A stretch of DNA of 64,000 bases from an uncultured Clostridium sp. (lineage in GTDB: Bacteria; Bacillota; Clostridia; TANB77; CAG-508), in NCBI GenBank assembly GCA_947651825.1, contig CANTAQ010000003.1:1-64000 (forward strand). Reading direction: 5' to 3'. A program made the translations under genes and the position numbers. The notes under the pieces are model-generated. The model saw nothing but the letters and a program-made list of their open reading frames with translations, made no database searches and was not told the DNA's origin. Below are positions 46,194 through 56,317 of this stretch, piece after piece. Each line of letters begins with the position of its first letter. The first letter of the stretch is position 1.

Positions 46194-47129
46194 ATGGTAG
46201 AAGATGAAGAAATCAAAACTACAGTGTCTCCATTTGCAATGCGAGAAGGAGAAATAAAAACATTTGATGGAAGAGATGGATATGTTTCAATAAATCAGAT
46301 TATAAATAAGATAAATATAGGTCATATAACAGATATACATTTTAGTATTTTAGAGTTAGTAAATGAATTTGAGTTTATAACTTCAAGACAGTTATATCAA
46401 ATATTAGAGACAAAAGGAATAGAAGTGAAATCTCAAGATAAATTAAATAATAAATTAGAACAATTAATAAAAACCAAAATTCTTACAAGATATTATTTTA
46501 CAGCAGAAGCTGGAAAAGGAATATATCGAGTATATTGTTTAGAAAAAATGGGAAAATACCTATTAAATTCAAGAGGAATAGAATGCAAATGGCAACCTAC
46601 AGATAATACAAAGCCTGTAGCAATGATAAAGAAAAGATTAGCAGGAAACCAAGTAATCATATCATACTTAAGAAAAGTAAAAGCATTTGATGGATACAAG
46701 ATAAAACCAGTTATTAATGCAAAACAAAATGGAAAGACATTTAAATTGCATGCATGTGTAAAGGTATCTAAAAATGGAAAGTCTGCAGAGCTAATATTTG
46801 AAGCTGTGAGAAGAGAAGAAGATTGGGAAAGAAAACTAGTAGACAGAATGAAATTATTAAAAGATTTCTATGAGAATTTTGTACAATTTGATTCTGGATT
46901 TGCAAATAAACCACAATTAGTTTTATTATGCGAAGATGGTAAACATGCTGTGGAAGCATTTAAAACAATAGTATTAAACCAATTGGAAATAGCAAATACA
47001 AAGATATGTATTACAACAGATTTAAAGCAAAATGCATCAAACTTAAGTAATTCGCTAAGTGAATTTGTAATAGATGAAGCAACAGGGAAATATAAAATGC
47101 AAGAAGTTAATTTGAAAATATTAGAATAA
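46194..47129 (+). CDS. Winged-helix protein, Replic_Relax-like
   Basis: A 311-residue protein. An N-terminal winged-helix region (about residues 45-110) includes ILELVNEFEFITSRQLYQIL and ends TRYYFTAEAGKGIYRVY. A middle part has FKLHACVKVSK and AELIFEAVRREEDWE. The pattern is that of replication-relaxation-like proteins encoded near conjugation genes. The convergent neighbour is a VirD4/TraG-like ATPase, which supports a conjugation-derived pair. Ribosome site AAGGAGG. Confidence 0.6.
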   Translation: MVEDEEIKTTVSPFAMREGEIKTFDGRDGYVSINQIINKINIGHITDIHFSILELVNEFEFITSRQLYQILETKGIEVKSQDKLNNKLEQLIKTKILTRYYFTAEAGKGIYRVYCLEKMGKYLLNSRGIECKWQPTDNTKPVAMIKKRLAGNQVIISYLRKVKAFDGYKIKPVINAKQNGKTFKLHACVKVSKNGKSAELIFEAVRREEDWERKLVDRMKLLKDFYENFVQFDSGFANKPQLVLLCEDGKHAVEAFKTIVLNQLEIANTKICITTDLKQNASNLSNSLSEFVIDEATGKYKMQEVNLKILE

Positions 47130-47160
47130 CAAAAGAACGACAGAGATGTCGTTCTTTTGT
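47129..47160 (+). terminator. Terminator between convergent genes (plus-strand gene)
   Basis: Stem ACAAAAGAACGACA / TGTCGTTCTTTTGT, with T's on the plus strand. Confidence 0.85.
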
Positions 47161-47191
47161 TATTGAACTAAAAAAGAAAACATTATTAATT

Positions 47192-47218
47192 AAAAAATCT
47201 CCTCTAAAATAGAGGAGA
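47192..47218 (-). terminator. Terminator of the minus-strand ATPase gene
   Basis: Stem TCTCCTCT / AGAGGAGA on both sides of an A/T loop. The plus-strand A6 just before is T6 in the minus-strand transcript. Confidence 0.8.
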
Positions 47219-47234
47219 GATATAATATCTTATT

Positions 47235-49580
47235 TTATTTGTTATTGTTATTTAAGTTTACACTGATTGCATCTTCGTTATCAAAGAAGTAAGAAGAATC
47301 AGTAGAATCTGTTTGAATTGGATCAACTTCTTCATCACCAGAGGTATCGAAATTTACATTTTTTGGATTAAATCTATTTGATTTAACTTTTTTTGTATCT
47401 TCTTCTATAATACCATAATTGAATTTATCAAATTTATAAGTTTTACTCTTATGAGGTTCTTTATATTTACTTTCTAAGAAATCTACAGCTCCATAGTTAA
47501 CAAGATTTTTACCTTTTTTATCTTTAACTTTGTAAATACAGTTTTTGAATTTTAAACCTTGGATTTTTGCTACTTTCATTGTGTCTTTCCAATCCCATTT
47601 TACTCCACCTAAAGAATCTGTGTAAACTCCATCTTTCATATTGTATGAAGGCGAAATAGTCCATTCTCTTCTTTGACAGAATTCTCTTTCCCACCAAGAG
47701 TATTCATCAGGTAAACAGTTACCAAAAGAAAGTTTACTTGGACAGTTATTTGATAATGCTTGAAATAATGCACCATGTTCTCCACCAAGACTCGCTAAGC
47801 TAGGAACTGCAAATATTGTACCAACCTTAAATTTTCTAAACATTGTGAAGATATCTGTAAGTAGAGGAGTAGCATATTTATCAAATTCATCTACATATAA
47901 GAAATATGGTGTTCTAGTTTTTTCATTTCCAGGACGTCCTTCAACAAAACACATAAATAAACTTAAGAAGAAACGACCAAATCCTGAGTGAGGAGTTCCA
48001 CCTATATCAGCAAGTCTAGTACAAGCAAAAACTACTTCACCATCAGCTAAGACTTTATTAAAGTCTAAATTATTTTGTCTTTTACAAATAATGTCTCTAA
48101 CTGATGCTGCTCTTAATAATTCTTCAAGCTGAGCTGTTGCAAAGTGTGTATATCTTTGCATATCTTGTCTGCCTGTAGAACTTTTATAAAAATGTTGTTC
48201 AAAATAAGCAATTTGAAATTCATATTGTTTTGCTAAATCTGGTTCAGTTTTTAAATCTTCACATAATTCTTCAACTAAATCAAAATTTGTTAAGCAATGT
48301 AATAAATCTTCTAGTGTTGGTAAATCTCCATTGTGACGTCTTGGATACATTTCACCTAAGAAGATACATATATTTTGTAGAGCTTGATATGCTAAATCTT
48401 TCATATATGCAAGTTCAGCTGTTGCACTACCTGCATCATATAATCCTTCAACTACAAGAGAAATAATTAAACCTGCAAGAGTAGGGGATGGCAATATGAA
48501 TGGATTTAAACCAGGTGAATTTGGATCCAAAGGATCTATTAAATGATATGGTATATTGTAATTTTTAGCAATTTGTGTAAGAACTGATAATTGAGCAGGA
48601 TCTGGAGAAATAGTTGTTATACCAAACTTCTTATATACAATCTTTCCATCAGGAGTTGTTTCATAAATTAAATTTTTCATATATGCTTTAAAAGCTTTAA
48701 TTCTGCCTTCTACAGGAGCAAGCATATCTAAAGAGAAATTCTCATTTATATATTTTTGATTATATGGGCAATCAAGAATAGCAAGTCCATTTTTTAAAGC
48801 GTTATATCCCATCTCCTTAGAAGCTTCTTTAAAGAAATGAATTCTCTCTAAGTCTCTAGCAATCATTGGCTCTATAACCATTGCTGTTTTACCTGTGCCA
48901 GAAGGACCAACAATTAAAGTTGATTCAAATCTTCTTTTTTCTAATATTTTAACTGGTTTACCAGTTGATCTATCATTACATAATGAAACTTCAAAACTAT
49001 AAGGTCCAGAATTTTCTGGAGTTACTGTAAGATCAAGTCCTGTAAAGTCCAAAATAGAATCTTGAATTGGGTTTGGAAATACTGGATCATGGATTATTTT
49101 AGCCAACCAGAAAAATAGTTTGTAAAATGTCATTAAAACAATGTAAAGAGCTATGGATGTGAATGCTGGTTTTGCTAAATGAGAAAAATTATTAAATACT
49201 CCTTCTGAATTAGGAAGATTTAAAACAAGAATCCAACCTAATCTATTAACCCACTGGATTACCATAGATATTCCGATTATATAAAATGCAACCCAAAATA
49301 CATCAAAAAATGACTTCTTCAAGTTATCAGATTTTGAAAATTTTGAGGGGATAGCACATACATAAGCAAACACTGGGCAAGCAAGAGCAAATGTGTACAT
49401 AACAGGCCCCCAATAATTAACACACATACCAGTAAAACAAATGAATAAAATTTCAACAACTCTATCAATAATAAAGTACGCTGTAAATAATGTTAATATG
49501 TATGTAACAAATGTATTTCTATCAGTTTTCAAATATTTTAAAAATTTATCAAATGGTTTTAACACTTTAGTTTCCTCCAA
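47235..49580 (-). CDS. VirD4/TraG-like coupling ATPase
   Basis: A 781-residue minus-strand protein. Four or so transmembrane helices occupy residues about 20-165. Walker A LIVGPSGTGKTAMV is at about 231-244, and Walker B FLYVDEFDKYATPLL at about 560-574. A helical TraG-type region lies between, and FAVPSLASLGGEHG is in the C-terminal ATPase lobe. The tail (about 700-781) is polar and acidic. This is the architecture of type IV secretion coupling proteins that pump DNA. Next to it is a Replic_Relax-like gene, but no relaxase, VirB4 or pilin genes are in this window. Confidence 0.82.
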   Translation of the reverse strand: MEETKVLKPFDKFLKYLKTDRNTFVTYILTLFTAYFIIDRVVEILFICFTGMCVNYWGPVMYTFALACPVFAYVCAIPSKFSKSDNLKKSFFDVFWVAFYIIGISMVIQWVNRLGWILVLNLPNSEGVFNNFSHLAKPAFTSIALYIVLMTFYKLFFWLAKIIHDPVFPNPIQDSILDFTGLDLTVTPENSGPYSFEVSLCNDRSTGKPVKILEKRRFESTLIVGPSGTGKTAMVIEPMIARDLERIHFFKEASKEMGYNALKNGLAILDCPYNQKYINENFSLDMLAPVEGRIKAFKAYMKNLIYETTPDGKIVYKKFGITTISPDPAQLSVLTQIAKNYNIPYHLIDPLDPNSPGLNPFILPSPTLAGLIISLVVEGLYDAGSATAELAYMKDLAYQALQNICIFLGEMYPRRHNGDLPTLEDLLHCLTNFDLVEELCEDLKTEPDLAKQYEFQIAYFEQHFYKSSTGRQDMQRYTHFATAQLEELLRAASVRDIICKRQNNLDFNKVLADGEVVFACTRLADIGGTPHSGFGRFFLSLFMCFVEGRPGNEKTRTPYFLYVDEFDKYATPLLTDIFTMFRKFKVGTIFAVPSLASLGGEHGALFQALSNNCPSKLSFGNCLPDEYSWWEREFCQRREWTISPSYNMKDGVYTDSLGGVKWDWKDTMKVAKIQGLKFKNCIYKVKDKKGKNLVNYGAVDFLESKYKEPHKSKTYKFDKFNYGIIEEDTKKVKSNRFNPKNVNFDTSGDEEVDPIQTDSTDSSYFFDNEDAISVNLNNNNK

Positions 49581-49937
49581 TAATTAAACATTTATTTTGT
49601 TTGACAAATAAATATATTCATACATATATATTATCTTATAAAATCGCAAAAAATACAAGAGTTTTTGCGAAATTTGTACCAAAAAATGGAGAAAAAGTAA
49701 GTAGAATAACTAGTTTAGAACAAGCAGATAATAATAAAATCAAAATTAAATATTTTAAAAAGTGTCTATAACCATATTATTTTAACAAAAATATTATTAA
49801 AAATAGAAAAAAGCTTGAAATAAATAAAAAAGTATAGTAAAATAATATAGGTTAAAAATACCTTTTACTTAGCTTAACAGAGATATCCGGCTTTAAGTTC
49901 AGTTCAAGGCAAATTAAGGAAAAAGGAGGAAAGTAAG
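49581..49937 (+). promoter_or_regulatory. rpsO promoter and leader region
   Basis: A 357-bp gap between divergent genes. TTGAAA (49815-49820), a 17-base spacer and TAAAAT (49838-49843) look like the rpsO promoter. The ~70-base leader (GAGATATCCGGCTTTAAG and GTTCAGTTCAAGGC stretches) may fold; S15 autoregulates its mRNA in many bacteria, but I cannot confirm the structure. The first 230 bases are A/T-rich and hold the promoter of the minus-strand ATPase gene; no gene is seen there. Confidence 0.5.
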
Positions 49938-50201
49938 ATGACAAAGGAAAGAAAACAAGAAATAATTAAAACTTTTGGAAGAGATGAAAAAGACACAGGA
50001 TCATCAGAAGTACAAATCGCTCTTTTAACAGAAAGAATTAATGAATTAACAGAACACTTAAAAGTTCATAAAAAAGATAACCATTCAAGACGTGGACTTT
50101 TACAAATGGTTGGTAAGAGAAGAAACTTATTAAACTACTTATCAACAAATGACTTACCTAAATATAGAGAAGTTGTTGAAAAATTAAATTTAAGAAAATA
50201 G
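49938..50201 (+). CDS. rpsO: 30S ribosomal protein S15
   Basis: An 87-residue S15, binding 16S rRNA in the central domain. [20 protein letters not shown] and the [19 protein letters not shown] block are diagnostic. Strong AAAGGAGG site. pnp follows, the usual rpsO-pnp order. Confidence 0.99.
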   Translation: MTKERKQEIIKTFGRDEKDTGSSEVQIALLTERINELTEHLKVHKKDNHSRRGLLQMVGKRRNLLNYLSTNDLPKYREVVEKLNLRK

Positions 50202-50210
50202 TAACAGTAA

Positions 50211-50231
50211 AGGCGGAGTTTTTTCCGCCTT
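50211..50231 (+). terminator. Hairpin after rpsO
   Basis: 8-bp stem AAGGCGGA / TCCGCCTT with a T-rich loop but only a weak T-tail. Possibly a partial terminator between rpsO and pnp or an RNase processing site. Confidence 0.55.
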
Positions 50232-50401
50232 ATTGTGCATTAAGATTAAATTTAAGTAAAAACATTAGTTAATAAATATAATTTATTATGAAAGGTAGCT
50301 TGTAAAATGTATTTTTAAGGATAAAATACATCTTAGAGGTTACATTCATAAAAAGAATATTATTAGCTAATAGAAAAAGAAAAATTAAGGAGGAAAATTA
50401 T

Positions 50402-52513
50402 ATGTTTAAAACATATTCAATGGAATTAGCAGGAAGAACTTTAACAGTAGAAACAGGAAAGCTAGCAGAACTAGCAAATGGAAGCGTATTAGTAAGATAT
50501 GGAGATACAGTAGTAATGGTAAATGTAGTGGCATCAAAGGAACCAAGAGAAGGAATAGACTTTTTTCCATTATCAGTAGATTATGAAGAAAAAATGTACG
50601 CAGCAGGAAAAATACCAGGAGGATTTACAAGAAGGGAAGGAAAAGCTGCAGATAAAGCAATATTAGTATCAAGAGCCATAGATAGACCAATAAGACCATT
50701 ATTTCCAAAAGATTTTAGAAATGATGTTGTAGTTACAGCAACAGTATTATCAGTAGAAATAGACAATTCACCAGAAGTATGTGCAATGATAGGAACATCT
50801 TTAGCACTTTCAATATCAGATATACCATTTGGAGGACCAACAGCAGCAGTAAAAGTAGGATATGTAGATGGTGAATTTGTAATTAATCCAACACTAGAAC
50901 AAAGAAGTAAAACAGAATTAGACTTATTAGTTGCAGGAACTATGGACAAGATAGCAATGATAGAAGCAGGAGCAAAGGAATTACCAGATGACAAAATGTT
51001 AGAAGCAATAAAAACAGGGCATATTGAAATTAAAAAAATATGTGAATTTATATCAAAAATAAAAGAAGAAATAGGAAAACCAAAATTTGAATATAAATCA
51101 TTTGAAGTAGATCATGATATATATGAAGAAATAGAAACAAATTTCTATGATAGAATGTACAAAGATGTACAAGCACAAGACAAAGAAACAAGAGACAGCA
51201 ATATGGATAAATTAGCAGAAGATGTTAAAGCATATTTTGTAGAAAAATATGGAGAAGAAAGAGCAGAAGAAGTAAAAACAGATATAGCAGATAGTTTATA
51301 TAAATTAGAGAAAAAATCTGTAAGAGCCATGATATTAAATGAACATAAAAGACCAGATGGAAGACAAATAGATGAAATAAGACCACTTTCATGTGAAGTA
51401 GGAATATTACCAAGAACACATGGAAGCGCAGTTTTCACAAGAGGACAAACACAAGTAATGTCAATTGCAACTTTAGGAATGTCATCAGATGAACAAATGC
51501 TAGATGGATTAGATGAAGAAAAAGCAAAAAGATATATTCATCAATATAATTTTCCAGGATATAGTGTTGGAGAAGCAAAACCAGTAAGAGGACCAGGAAG
51601 AAGAGAAATAGGACATGGTGCATTAGCAGAAAGAGCATTAGTTCCAGTAATACCAAGTGAAGAAGAATTCCCATATACAATAAGAGTTGTATCAGAAGTA
51701 TTAAGCTCAAATGGTTCAACCTCACAAGCAAGTATATGTGGAAGCACATTAGCATTAATGGATGCTGGTGTTCCAATCAAAAACCCAGTAGCAGGAATTT
51801 CAACAGGACTAGTAACAGATGCTGAAAATTCAGATAACTATATAATGCTTACAGATATTCAAGGATTAGAAGATTTCTTTGGAGATATGGACTTCAAAGT
51901 TGGTGGGACAAAAAACGGAATAACAGCAATACAAGTAGATATAAAAGTAGATGGATTATCATATAAAATAATAGAAGAAGCATTTGCAAGAACAAAAAAG
52001 GCAAGACAATATATATTAGATGAAATAATGCTAAAACAAATTGAAAAACCAAGAGAAGAAGTATCAAAATATGCACCAAAAATCTTGACAATGAATATTA
52101 AAACAGATAAAATAAAAGATGTAATAGGAACAGGTGGAAAAGTAATTAACAAAATAATAGAAGAAACTGGTGTAAAAATAGATATTTCAGAAGATGGAAA
52201 AGTAGTAGTTTATTCTATAGACAAAGACCAAGCACAAAAAGCATTAGATAAAATTGAAATGATAGTAAGAGAAATTGAAGTTGGAGAGTATTATGATGGT
52301 ATAGTTACAAAGATAATGCCATTTGGAGCTTTTATTGATATTGGTGGAGGAAAAGAAGGATTACTTCATATTTCTAAAATATCAAAAGAGAGAGTTGAAA
52401 AAGTAGAAGATGTGTTATCAGTTGGAGATAGAATAATTGTAAAAGTATTAGATATAGATCATCAAGGTAAAATTAGTCTTAAGAAGATTGGAGAACAAGA
52501 GACAAATAGTTAA
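50402..52513 (+). CDS. pnp: Polynucleotide phosphorylase
   Basis: A 703-residue PNPase degrading RNA 3' to 5' with phosphate. Two RNase PH domains (the second with RTHGSAVFTRGQTQVMS and QYNFPGYSVGEAKPVRGPGRR) flank an all-helical domain. The KH domain (IGTGGKVINKIIEETG) and an S1 domain (YDGIVTKIMPFGAFIDI) come last. Normal length; AGGAGG site. Confidence 0.98.
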   Translation: MFKTYSMELAGRTLTVETGKLAELANGSVLVRYGDTVVMVNVVASKEPREGIDFFPLSVDYEEKMYAAGKIPGGFTRREGKAADKAILVSRAIDRPIRPLFPKDFRNDVVVTATVLSVEIDNSPEVCAMIGTSLALSISDIPFGGPTAAVKVGYVDGEFVINPTLEQRSKTELDLLVAGTMDKIAMIEAGAKELPDDKMLEAIKTGHIEIKKICEFISKIKEEIGKPKFEYKSFEVDHDIYEEIETNFYDRMYKDVQAQDKETRDSNMDKLAEDVKAYFVEKYGEERAEEVKTDIADSLYKLEKKSVRAMILNEHKRPDGRQIDEIRPLSCEVGILPRTHGSAVFTRGQTQVMSIATLGMSSDEQMLDGLDEEKAKRYIHQYNFPGYSVGEAKPVRGPGRREIGHGALAERALVPVIPSEEEFPYTIRVVSEVLSSNGSTSQASICGSTLALMDAGVPIKNPVAGISTGLVTDAENSDNYIMLTDIQGLEDFFGDMDFKVGGTKNGITAIQVDIKVDGLSYKIIEEAFARTKKARQYILDEIMLKQIEKPREEVSKYAPKILTMNIKTDKIKDVIGTGGKVINKIIEETGVKIDISEDGKVVVYSIDKDQAQKALDKIEMIVREIEVGEYYDGIVTKIMPFGAFIDIGGGKEGLLHISKISKERVEKVEDVLSVGDRIIVKVLDIDHQGKISLKKIGEQETNS

Positions 52514-52537
52514 AAAATAAAAATAGGAGGAATTGTA

Positions 52538-53065
52538 ATGAATGTAACAATTTTAGGTAAAGATTTAAAAGCTACAGAGGCAATAAAAGATTATGTAGAT
52601 AAAAAGGTAGAAAGATTAGTAAAATATTTTGGAGAAGATTTTGATGTATCTGTTACAATTAGAACAGAAAGAAATGAGCAAATAGCAGAAATGACAATTA
52701 AAGCAAAATCAGAAGTTTTTAGAGCAGTAACAGCACATAATGATTTATATGCATCAATAGATAAAAATGTGGATATAGTAGAAGGTCAAGTTAGAAAAAT
52801 GAAAACAAAAAAAGAAAGAAGCAATAGAGATGATACTGTAAAGAACTTACCTGTAGATGTCCAGGAAGTAGAAGTAGAAAATGAAATAATAAAAACATTA
52901 TATTATGATTTAAAACCAATAACACCAGAAGATGCAATCTTAAAGTTACAAGAAAAACCATCAGATAGATTTATTACATTTATTAATTCAGATACAAATA
53001 AAGTAAATGTGTTATTCAAATTAAAGGATAATAAGAATTTTGGTATAGTTGAACCAGACGTATAA
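52538..53065 (+). CDS. hpf: Ribosome hibernation promoting factor (long form)
   Basis: A 175-residue HPF/RaiA-family protein. An N-terminal ribosome-binding domain (ATEAIKDYVDKKVERLVKYF) and a C-terminal dimerisation domain (PITPEDAILKLQEKPSDRF with FITFINSDT) define the long form that joins 70S ribosomes into 100S dimers in stationary phase. Length slightly below the usual ~185. Ribosome site AGGAGG. Confidence 0.95.
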   Translation: MNVTILGKDLKATEAIKDYVDKKVERLVKYFGEDFDVSVTIRTERNEQIAEMTIKAKSEVFRAVTAHNDLYASIDKNVDIVEGQVRKMKTKKERSNRDDTVKNLPVDVQEVEVENEIIKTLYYDLKPITPEDAILKLQEKPSDRFITFINSDTNKVNVLFKLKDNKNFGIVEPDV

Positions 53066-53190
53066 AAAACGAAGAATAAACTTTGTCTTGCGTTATTAAA
53101 TCGAAGATAAAAATCCTTGCTGTACAAAAGTACAACTCGGGTTTTACTTCGATTTGCCTAGCAATACTCGTTTCTTTTTCGTTTTTTATT
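53064..53190. repeat. Large nested inverted-repeat structure downstream of hpf
   Basis: AAAAAACGAA at the start pairs with TTCGTTTTTT at the end. Inside, AAATCGAAG...CC pairs with GGG...CTTCGATTT, and TGTACAAAAGTACA forms the tip. The T-rich right end suits a terminator, yet the size is far above an ordinary one. Confidence 0.6.
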
Positions 53191-53261
53191 TAACAGAAAT
53201 GTAGAGGAGGACTTGGCTCGTACATTTTTCGAATGATTAAAATTTAAACGGAGGTATTTTT

Positions 53262-53957
53262 ATGAATTGGAATGAAAATATTGTACAAAAATTAGAATGG
53301 AATGCTGAAATAAGTAATCTAGAAGAAAAACAAAAAGTTGCAGAAAAAGTTGCTAGTATAGCAAATGATGGGGATACAATAGGTGTAGGTTCTGGTTCAA
53401 CATCATTTTTAGCAATACAAGTGATAGCTAAAAGAATGAAAGAGGAGAACCTAAAAATAAGGGCAATTCCTACATCAAAAGAAATAGCAATGGTATGCAA
53501 TTATTTGAAAATACCAGTTGTAAGTTTAATGGAAGCAAAACCAGATTGGTGTTTTGATGGTGCAGATGAGGTTACTCCAGAAAAATGGCTAGTAAAAGGA
53601 AGAGGAGCAGCAATGTTCAAAGAAAAACTAGTAATATCAAATTCTAAAAAAGCATACATATTAGTAGATAACAGTAAATTTGTACAAAAACCATGTGAAA
53701 AATTTCCAATTCCAATAGAAGTATTTCCAGACAGTTTATATTCAGTGAAAGAAAGATTATTAGGGTTAGGCGCAATTTCAGCAGAATTACGTTTAGCAAA
53801 GAAAAAAGATGGACCTGTAATAACAGAAAATGGAAATCTGATAGTAGATGCAAAATTTGAAAATGTGGATGAAAACTTTGAGATAAAACTAAAAAGCATA
53901 GTAGGTGTAATCGAGACGGGCTTATTCATAGGATATAATATAGAAATAGTAAATTAA
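53262..53957 (+). CDS. rpiA: Ribose-5-phosphate isomerase A
   Basis: A 231-residue RpiA, interconverting ribose 5-phosphate and ribulose 5-phosphate. Conserved VGSGSTS-type region (VGVGSGSTSFLAIQ), the catalytic DGADEVTPE with KGRGAAMFKEK, and the IEVFPDSLY region are intact. Ribosome site ACGGAGG. It works in the same pathway as the transketolase of this window. Confidence 0.96.
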   Translation: MNWNENIVQKLEWNAEISNLEEKQKVAEKVASIANDGDTIGVGSGSTSFLAIQVIAKRMKEENLKIRAIPTSKEIAMVCNYLKIPVVSLMEAKPDWCFDGADEVTPEKWLVKGRGAAMFKEKLVISNSKKAYILVDNSKFVQKPCEKFPIPIEVFPDSLYSVKERLLGLGAISAELRLAKKKDGPVITENGNLIVDAKFENVDENFEIKLKSIVGVIETGLFIGYNIEIVN

Positions 53958-53962
53958 AGAAT

Positions 53963-53990
53963 AAAAAGGACAAAATACTTGTCCTTTTTT
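53963..53990. terminator. Bidirectional terminator (rpiA / rluA-like)
   Basis: Stem AAAAAGGACAA / TTGTCCTTTTT with A and T flanks, usable from both strands, between convergent genes. Confidence 0.85.
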
Positions 53991-54873
53991 AATTAGGAGT
54001 TATTAAATTTTCAAAATCTGAAGGAAGTGGAGCTAAAAACTCTAAATTATTTTTGCTAATAGGATGAATGAATTTAATCTTACATGCATGTAAAGCTTGT
54101 CTATTAATTAAAGGAGAAATACTTCCATACAATGTATCACTCAGAAGAGGGTGACCAACATATGCCATATGAACACGTATTTGATGAGTTTTACCAGTTT
54201 CTAATAAGCATTTTATAATAGAATAGTTGTCAGAAGTATTCAACACTTCATAATGAGTGATTGCATTATCACCATTTTCATTAACACATCTTTCGATAAT
54301 ACTATTTGATTTTCTACTAATTGGAGCCTTAATAGTTCCAGACAAATTTTCAAAAATCCCATCACAAATAGCAATATATTCTTTTATGAATTGCTTAGAT
54401 TTCATTTGTCTTACCAAACACTCTTGAACATATTCATTTTTAGCAAAAACGACTAAGCCAGAAGTATCTTTATCAATTCTATTTACAGGTCTGATTATTT
54501 TTTGTAGACCGATTTTGTCAAAATAAAATTTAACACCATTAGATAAACTATCTTCAAAATGCTCCATTGAAGGGTGAACAGGAATACCAGATGCTTTATT
54601 TAATATAATTAAAGCATCATCTTCATAAATAATATCTAAATTCATTTTAGTAGGAACGATATTTGAATTATCTTCAATAAAATCAATAAGAACAGATACA
54701 ATATCATTATGATGTAAAGTAGCATTTACAGCGACAGGTAAATTATTTATATATAGTTTTTTGTTGTGTTTTAACTTGACTAACAATCTATCAGAAATCT
54801 CAAAGTGATTTTTAAGTAAATCTTTTAAATTAATATAATTATCAGTTTTTTTTATAATATATTCTAATTTCAT
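53989..54873 (-). CDS. RluA-family pseudouridine synthase
   Basis: A 294-residue minus-strand enzyme, a second RluA-type member besides rluD. An S4-like N terminus, then the catalytic block PVNRIDKDTSGLVVFAK with catalytic Asp, and TGKTHQIRVHMAYVGHPLL. Intact, with no frameshift. Target uridine not inferable. A minus-strand ribosome site is visible as CACCTC on the plus strand (TGAGGTGAATT on the mRNA). Confidence 0.93.
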   Translation of the reverse strand: MKLEYIIKKTDNYINLKDLLKNHFEISDRLLVKLKHNKKLYINNLPVAVNATLHHNDIVSVLIDFIEDNSNIVPTKMNLDIIYEDDALIILNKASGIPVHPSMEHFEDSLSNGVKFYFDKIGLQKIIRPVNRIDKDTSGLVVFAKNEYVQECLVRQMKSKQFIKEYIAICDGIFENLSGTIKAPISRKSNSIIERCVNENGDNAITHYEVLNTSDNYSIIKCLLETGKTHQIRVHMAYVGHPLLSDTLYGSISPLINRQALHACKIKFIHPISKNNLEFLAPLPSDFENLITPN

Positions 54874-54894
54874 AATTCACCTCATTTATAAAAT

Positions 54895-54921
54895 GTAGGG
54901 GTCGCTGTTTTCAGCGACCCA
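54895..54921. repeat. REP-like palindrome GTAGGGGTCGC...GCGACCC (copy 2)
   Basis: Stem GGGTCGCTG / CAGCGACCC with a TTTT loop, preceded by GTAG. Same design as 26933-26960. It lies between asnS and the rluA-like gene. Confidence 0.6.
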
Positions 54922-54934
54922 ATGGTAAAAAACT

Positions 54935-56317
54935 TTAAAATTCACAATTTTTTGGAGTTCTTGAGAATGGAATAACATCACGAATATTTTGCATACCAGT
55001 TAAGTACATCATCATTCTCTCAAAACCAAGACCAAAGCCAGCATGTCTAACACTTCCATATTTTCTTAAATCTAAGTACCACCAATAATCTTTTTCATTC
55101 ATTCCATTTTCTTTTATCTTATTTTGTAAAACTTCTAAATTATCTTCTCTTTGGCTACCACCAATTATTTCTCCGATACCAGGGGCAAGAAGGTCAGCGG
55201 CTGCAACTGTTTTTCCATCTGGATTAAGTTTCATATAGAAAGCCTTAATTTCAGCAGGGTAATCTGTAACAAATACAGGTTTTTTAAATAAAACTTCACA
55301 CAAGTATCTTTCATGTTCAGTTTGTAAATCAGATCCCCAATGAACTTTAAATTCAAAATTATCGTTATTTTTTTCTAATTCCTTAATGGCATCTGTATAA
55401 GTAATTCTTACAAAATCAGAGTTTACAACATTGTTTAGTTTTTCTAATAATCCCTTATCTATGAAATTATTGAAAAATTCCATTTCTTCAGGGCAATTTT
55501 CTAGAACATAATTAATAATATATTTAACCATATCTTCAGCCAAGTCCATATCATCACTTAAATCAGCAAAACAGATTTCTGGCTCAATCATCCAAAATTC
55601 AGAAGCATGTTTTACAGTGTTAGAGTTTTCTGATCTAAAAGTAGGTCCAAATGTGTAAACATTTTTAAAAGCAAATGCATATGTTTCAACATTTAATTGT
55701 CCACTTACAGTAAGGTGAGCAGGTTTTCCAAAGAAATCTTTAGAATAATCAATTTTACCATCTTCAGTTTTTGGTAAATCAGTTATATCTAAAGTAGAAA
55801 CATTAAACATTTCTCCAGCACCTTCACAATCACTAGAAGTAATTATTGGAGTATGAACATATACGAAGTTTCTTTCTTGGAAAAATTTGTGAATAGCATA
55901 AGAAAGAACAGAACGAACTCTAAAAACAGCGTTAAAAGTATTTGTTCTAGGTCTTAAATGAGCGATAGTTCTTAAATATTCAAAAGTATGTCTTTTCTTT
56001 TGAAGAGGATAATCTAAATCAGACAAAAACTCTGTTTCAATTTCCTTTGCTTTGATTTCAAAAGGTTGTTTAGCATTAGGTGTTTCAACAAGAATTCCAG
56101 AAACTTTAATTGAAGAGCTAAGAGGCAATTTGCAAACATCAGCAAAATTACTTAAAGAGTTTTCAAAAACAACCTGAACATTTTTGAAAAAGCTACCATC
56201 ATTGATTTCTAAAAAACCAAATGTCTTAGAATCCCTTACAGTTTTAACCCAACCTTCTAAAACAATTTCCTTTCCTGCAAAATTTTTAACATTTTTATAT
56301 AATTCTCTAATTTCCAT
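54935..56317 (-). CDS. asnS: Asparaginyl-tRNA synthetase AsnRS
   Basis: A 460-residue class II synthetase. The start is set at the ATG of [13 protein letters not shown] because a good ribosome site (AACCTCC on the plus strand, i.e. GGAGGTT) lies just before it; an upstream in-frame ATG at 56371 would add 18 unlikely residues. OB-fold [20 protein letters not shown], motif 2 [12 protein letters not shown] and motif 3 [15 protein letters not shown] are present. Normal length, intact. Confidence 0.97.
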   Translation of the reverse strand: MEIRELYKNVKNFAGKEIVLEGWVKTVRDSKTFGFLEINDGSFFKNVQVVFENSLSNFADVCKLPLSSSIKVSGILVETPNAKQPFEIKAKEIETEFLSDLDYPLQKKRHTFEYLRTIAHLRPRTNTFNAVFRVRSVLSYAIHKFFQERNFVYVHTPIITSSDCEGAGEMFNVSTLDITDLPKTEDGKIDYSKDFFGKPAHLTVSGQLNVETYAFAFKNVYTFGPTFRSENSNTVKHASEFWMIEPEICFADLSDDMDLAEDMVKYIINYVLENCPEEMEFFNNFIDKGLLEKLNNVVNSDFVRITYTDAIKELEKNNDNFEFKVHWGSDLQTEHERYLCEVLFKKPVFVTDYPAEIKAFYMKLNPDGKTVAAADLLAPGIGEIIGGSQREDNLEVLQNKIKENGMNEKDYWWYLDLRKYGSVRHAGFGLGFERMMMYLTGMQNIRDVIPFSRTPKNCEF

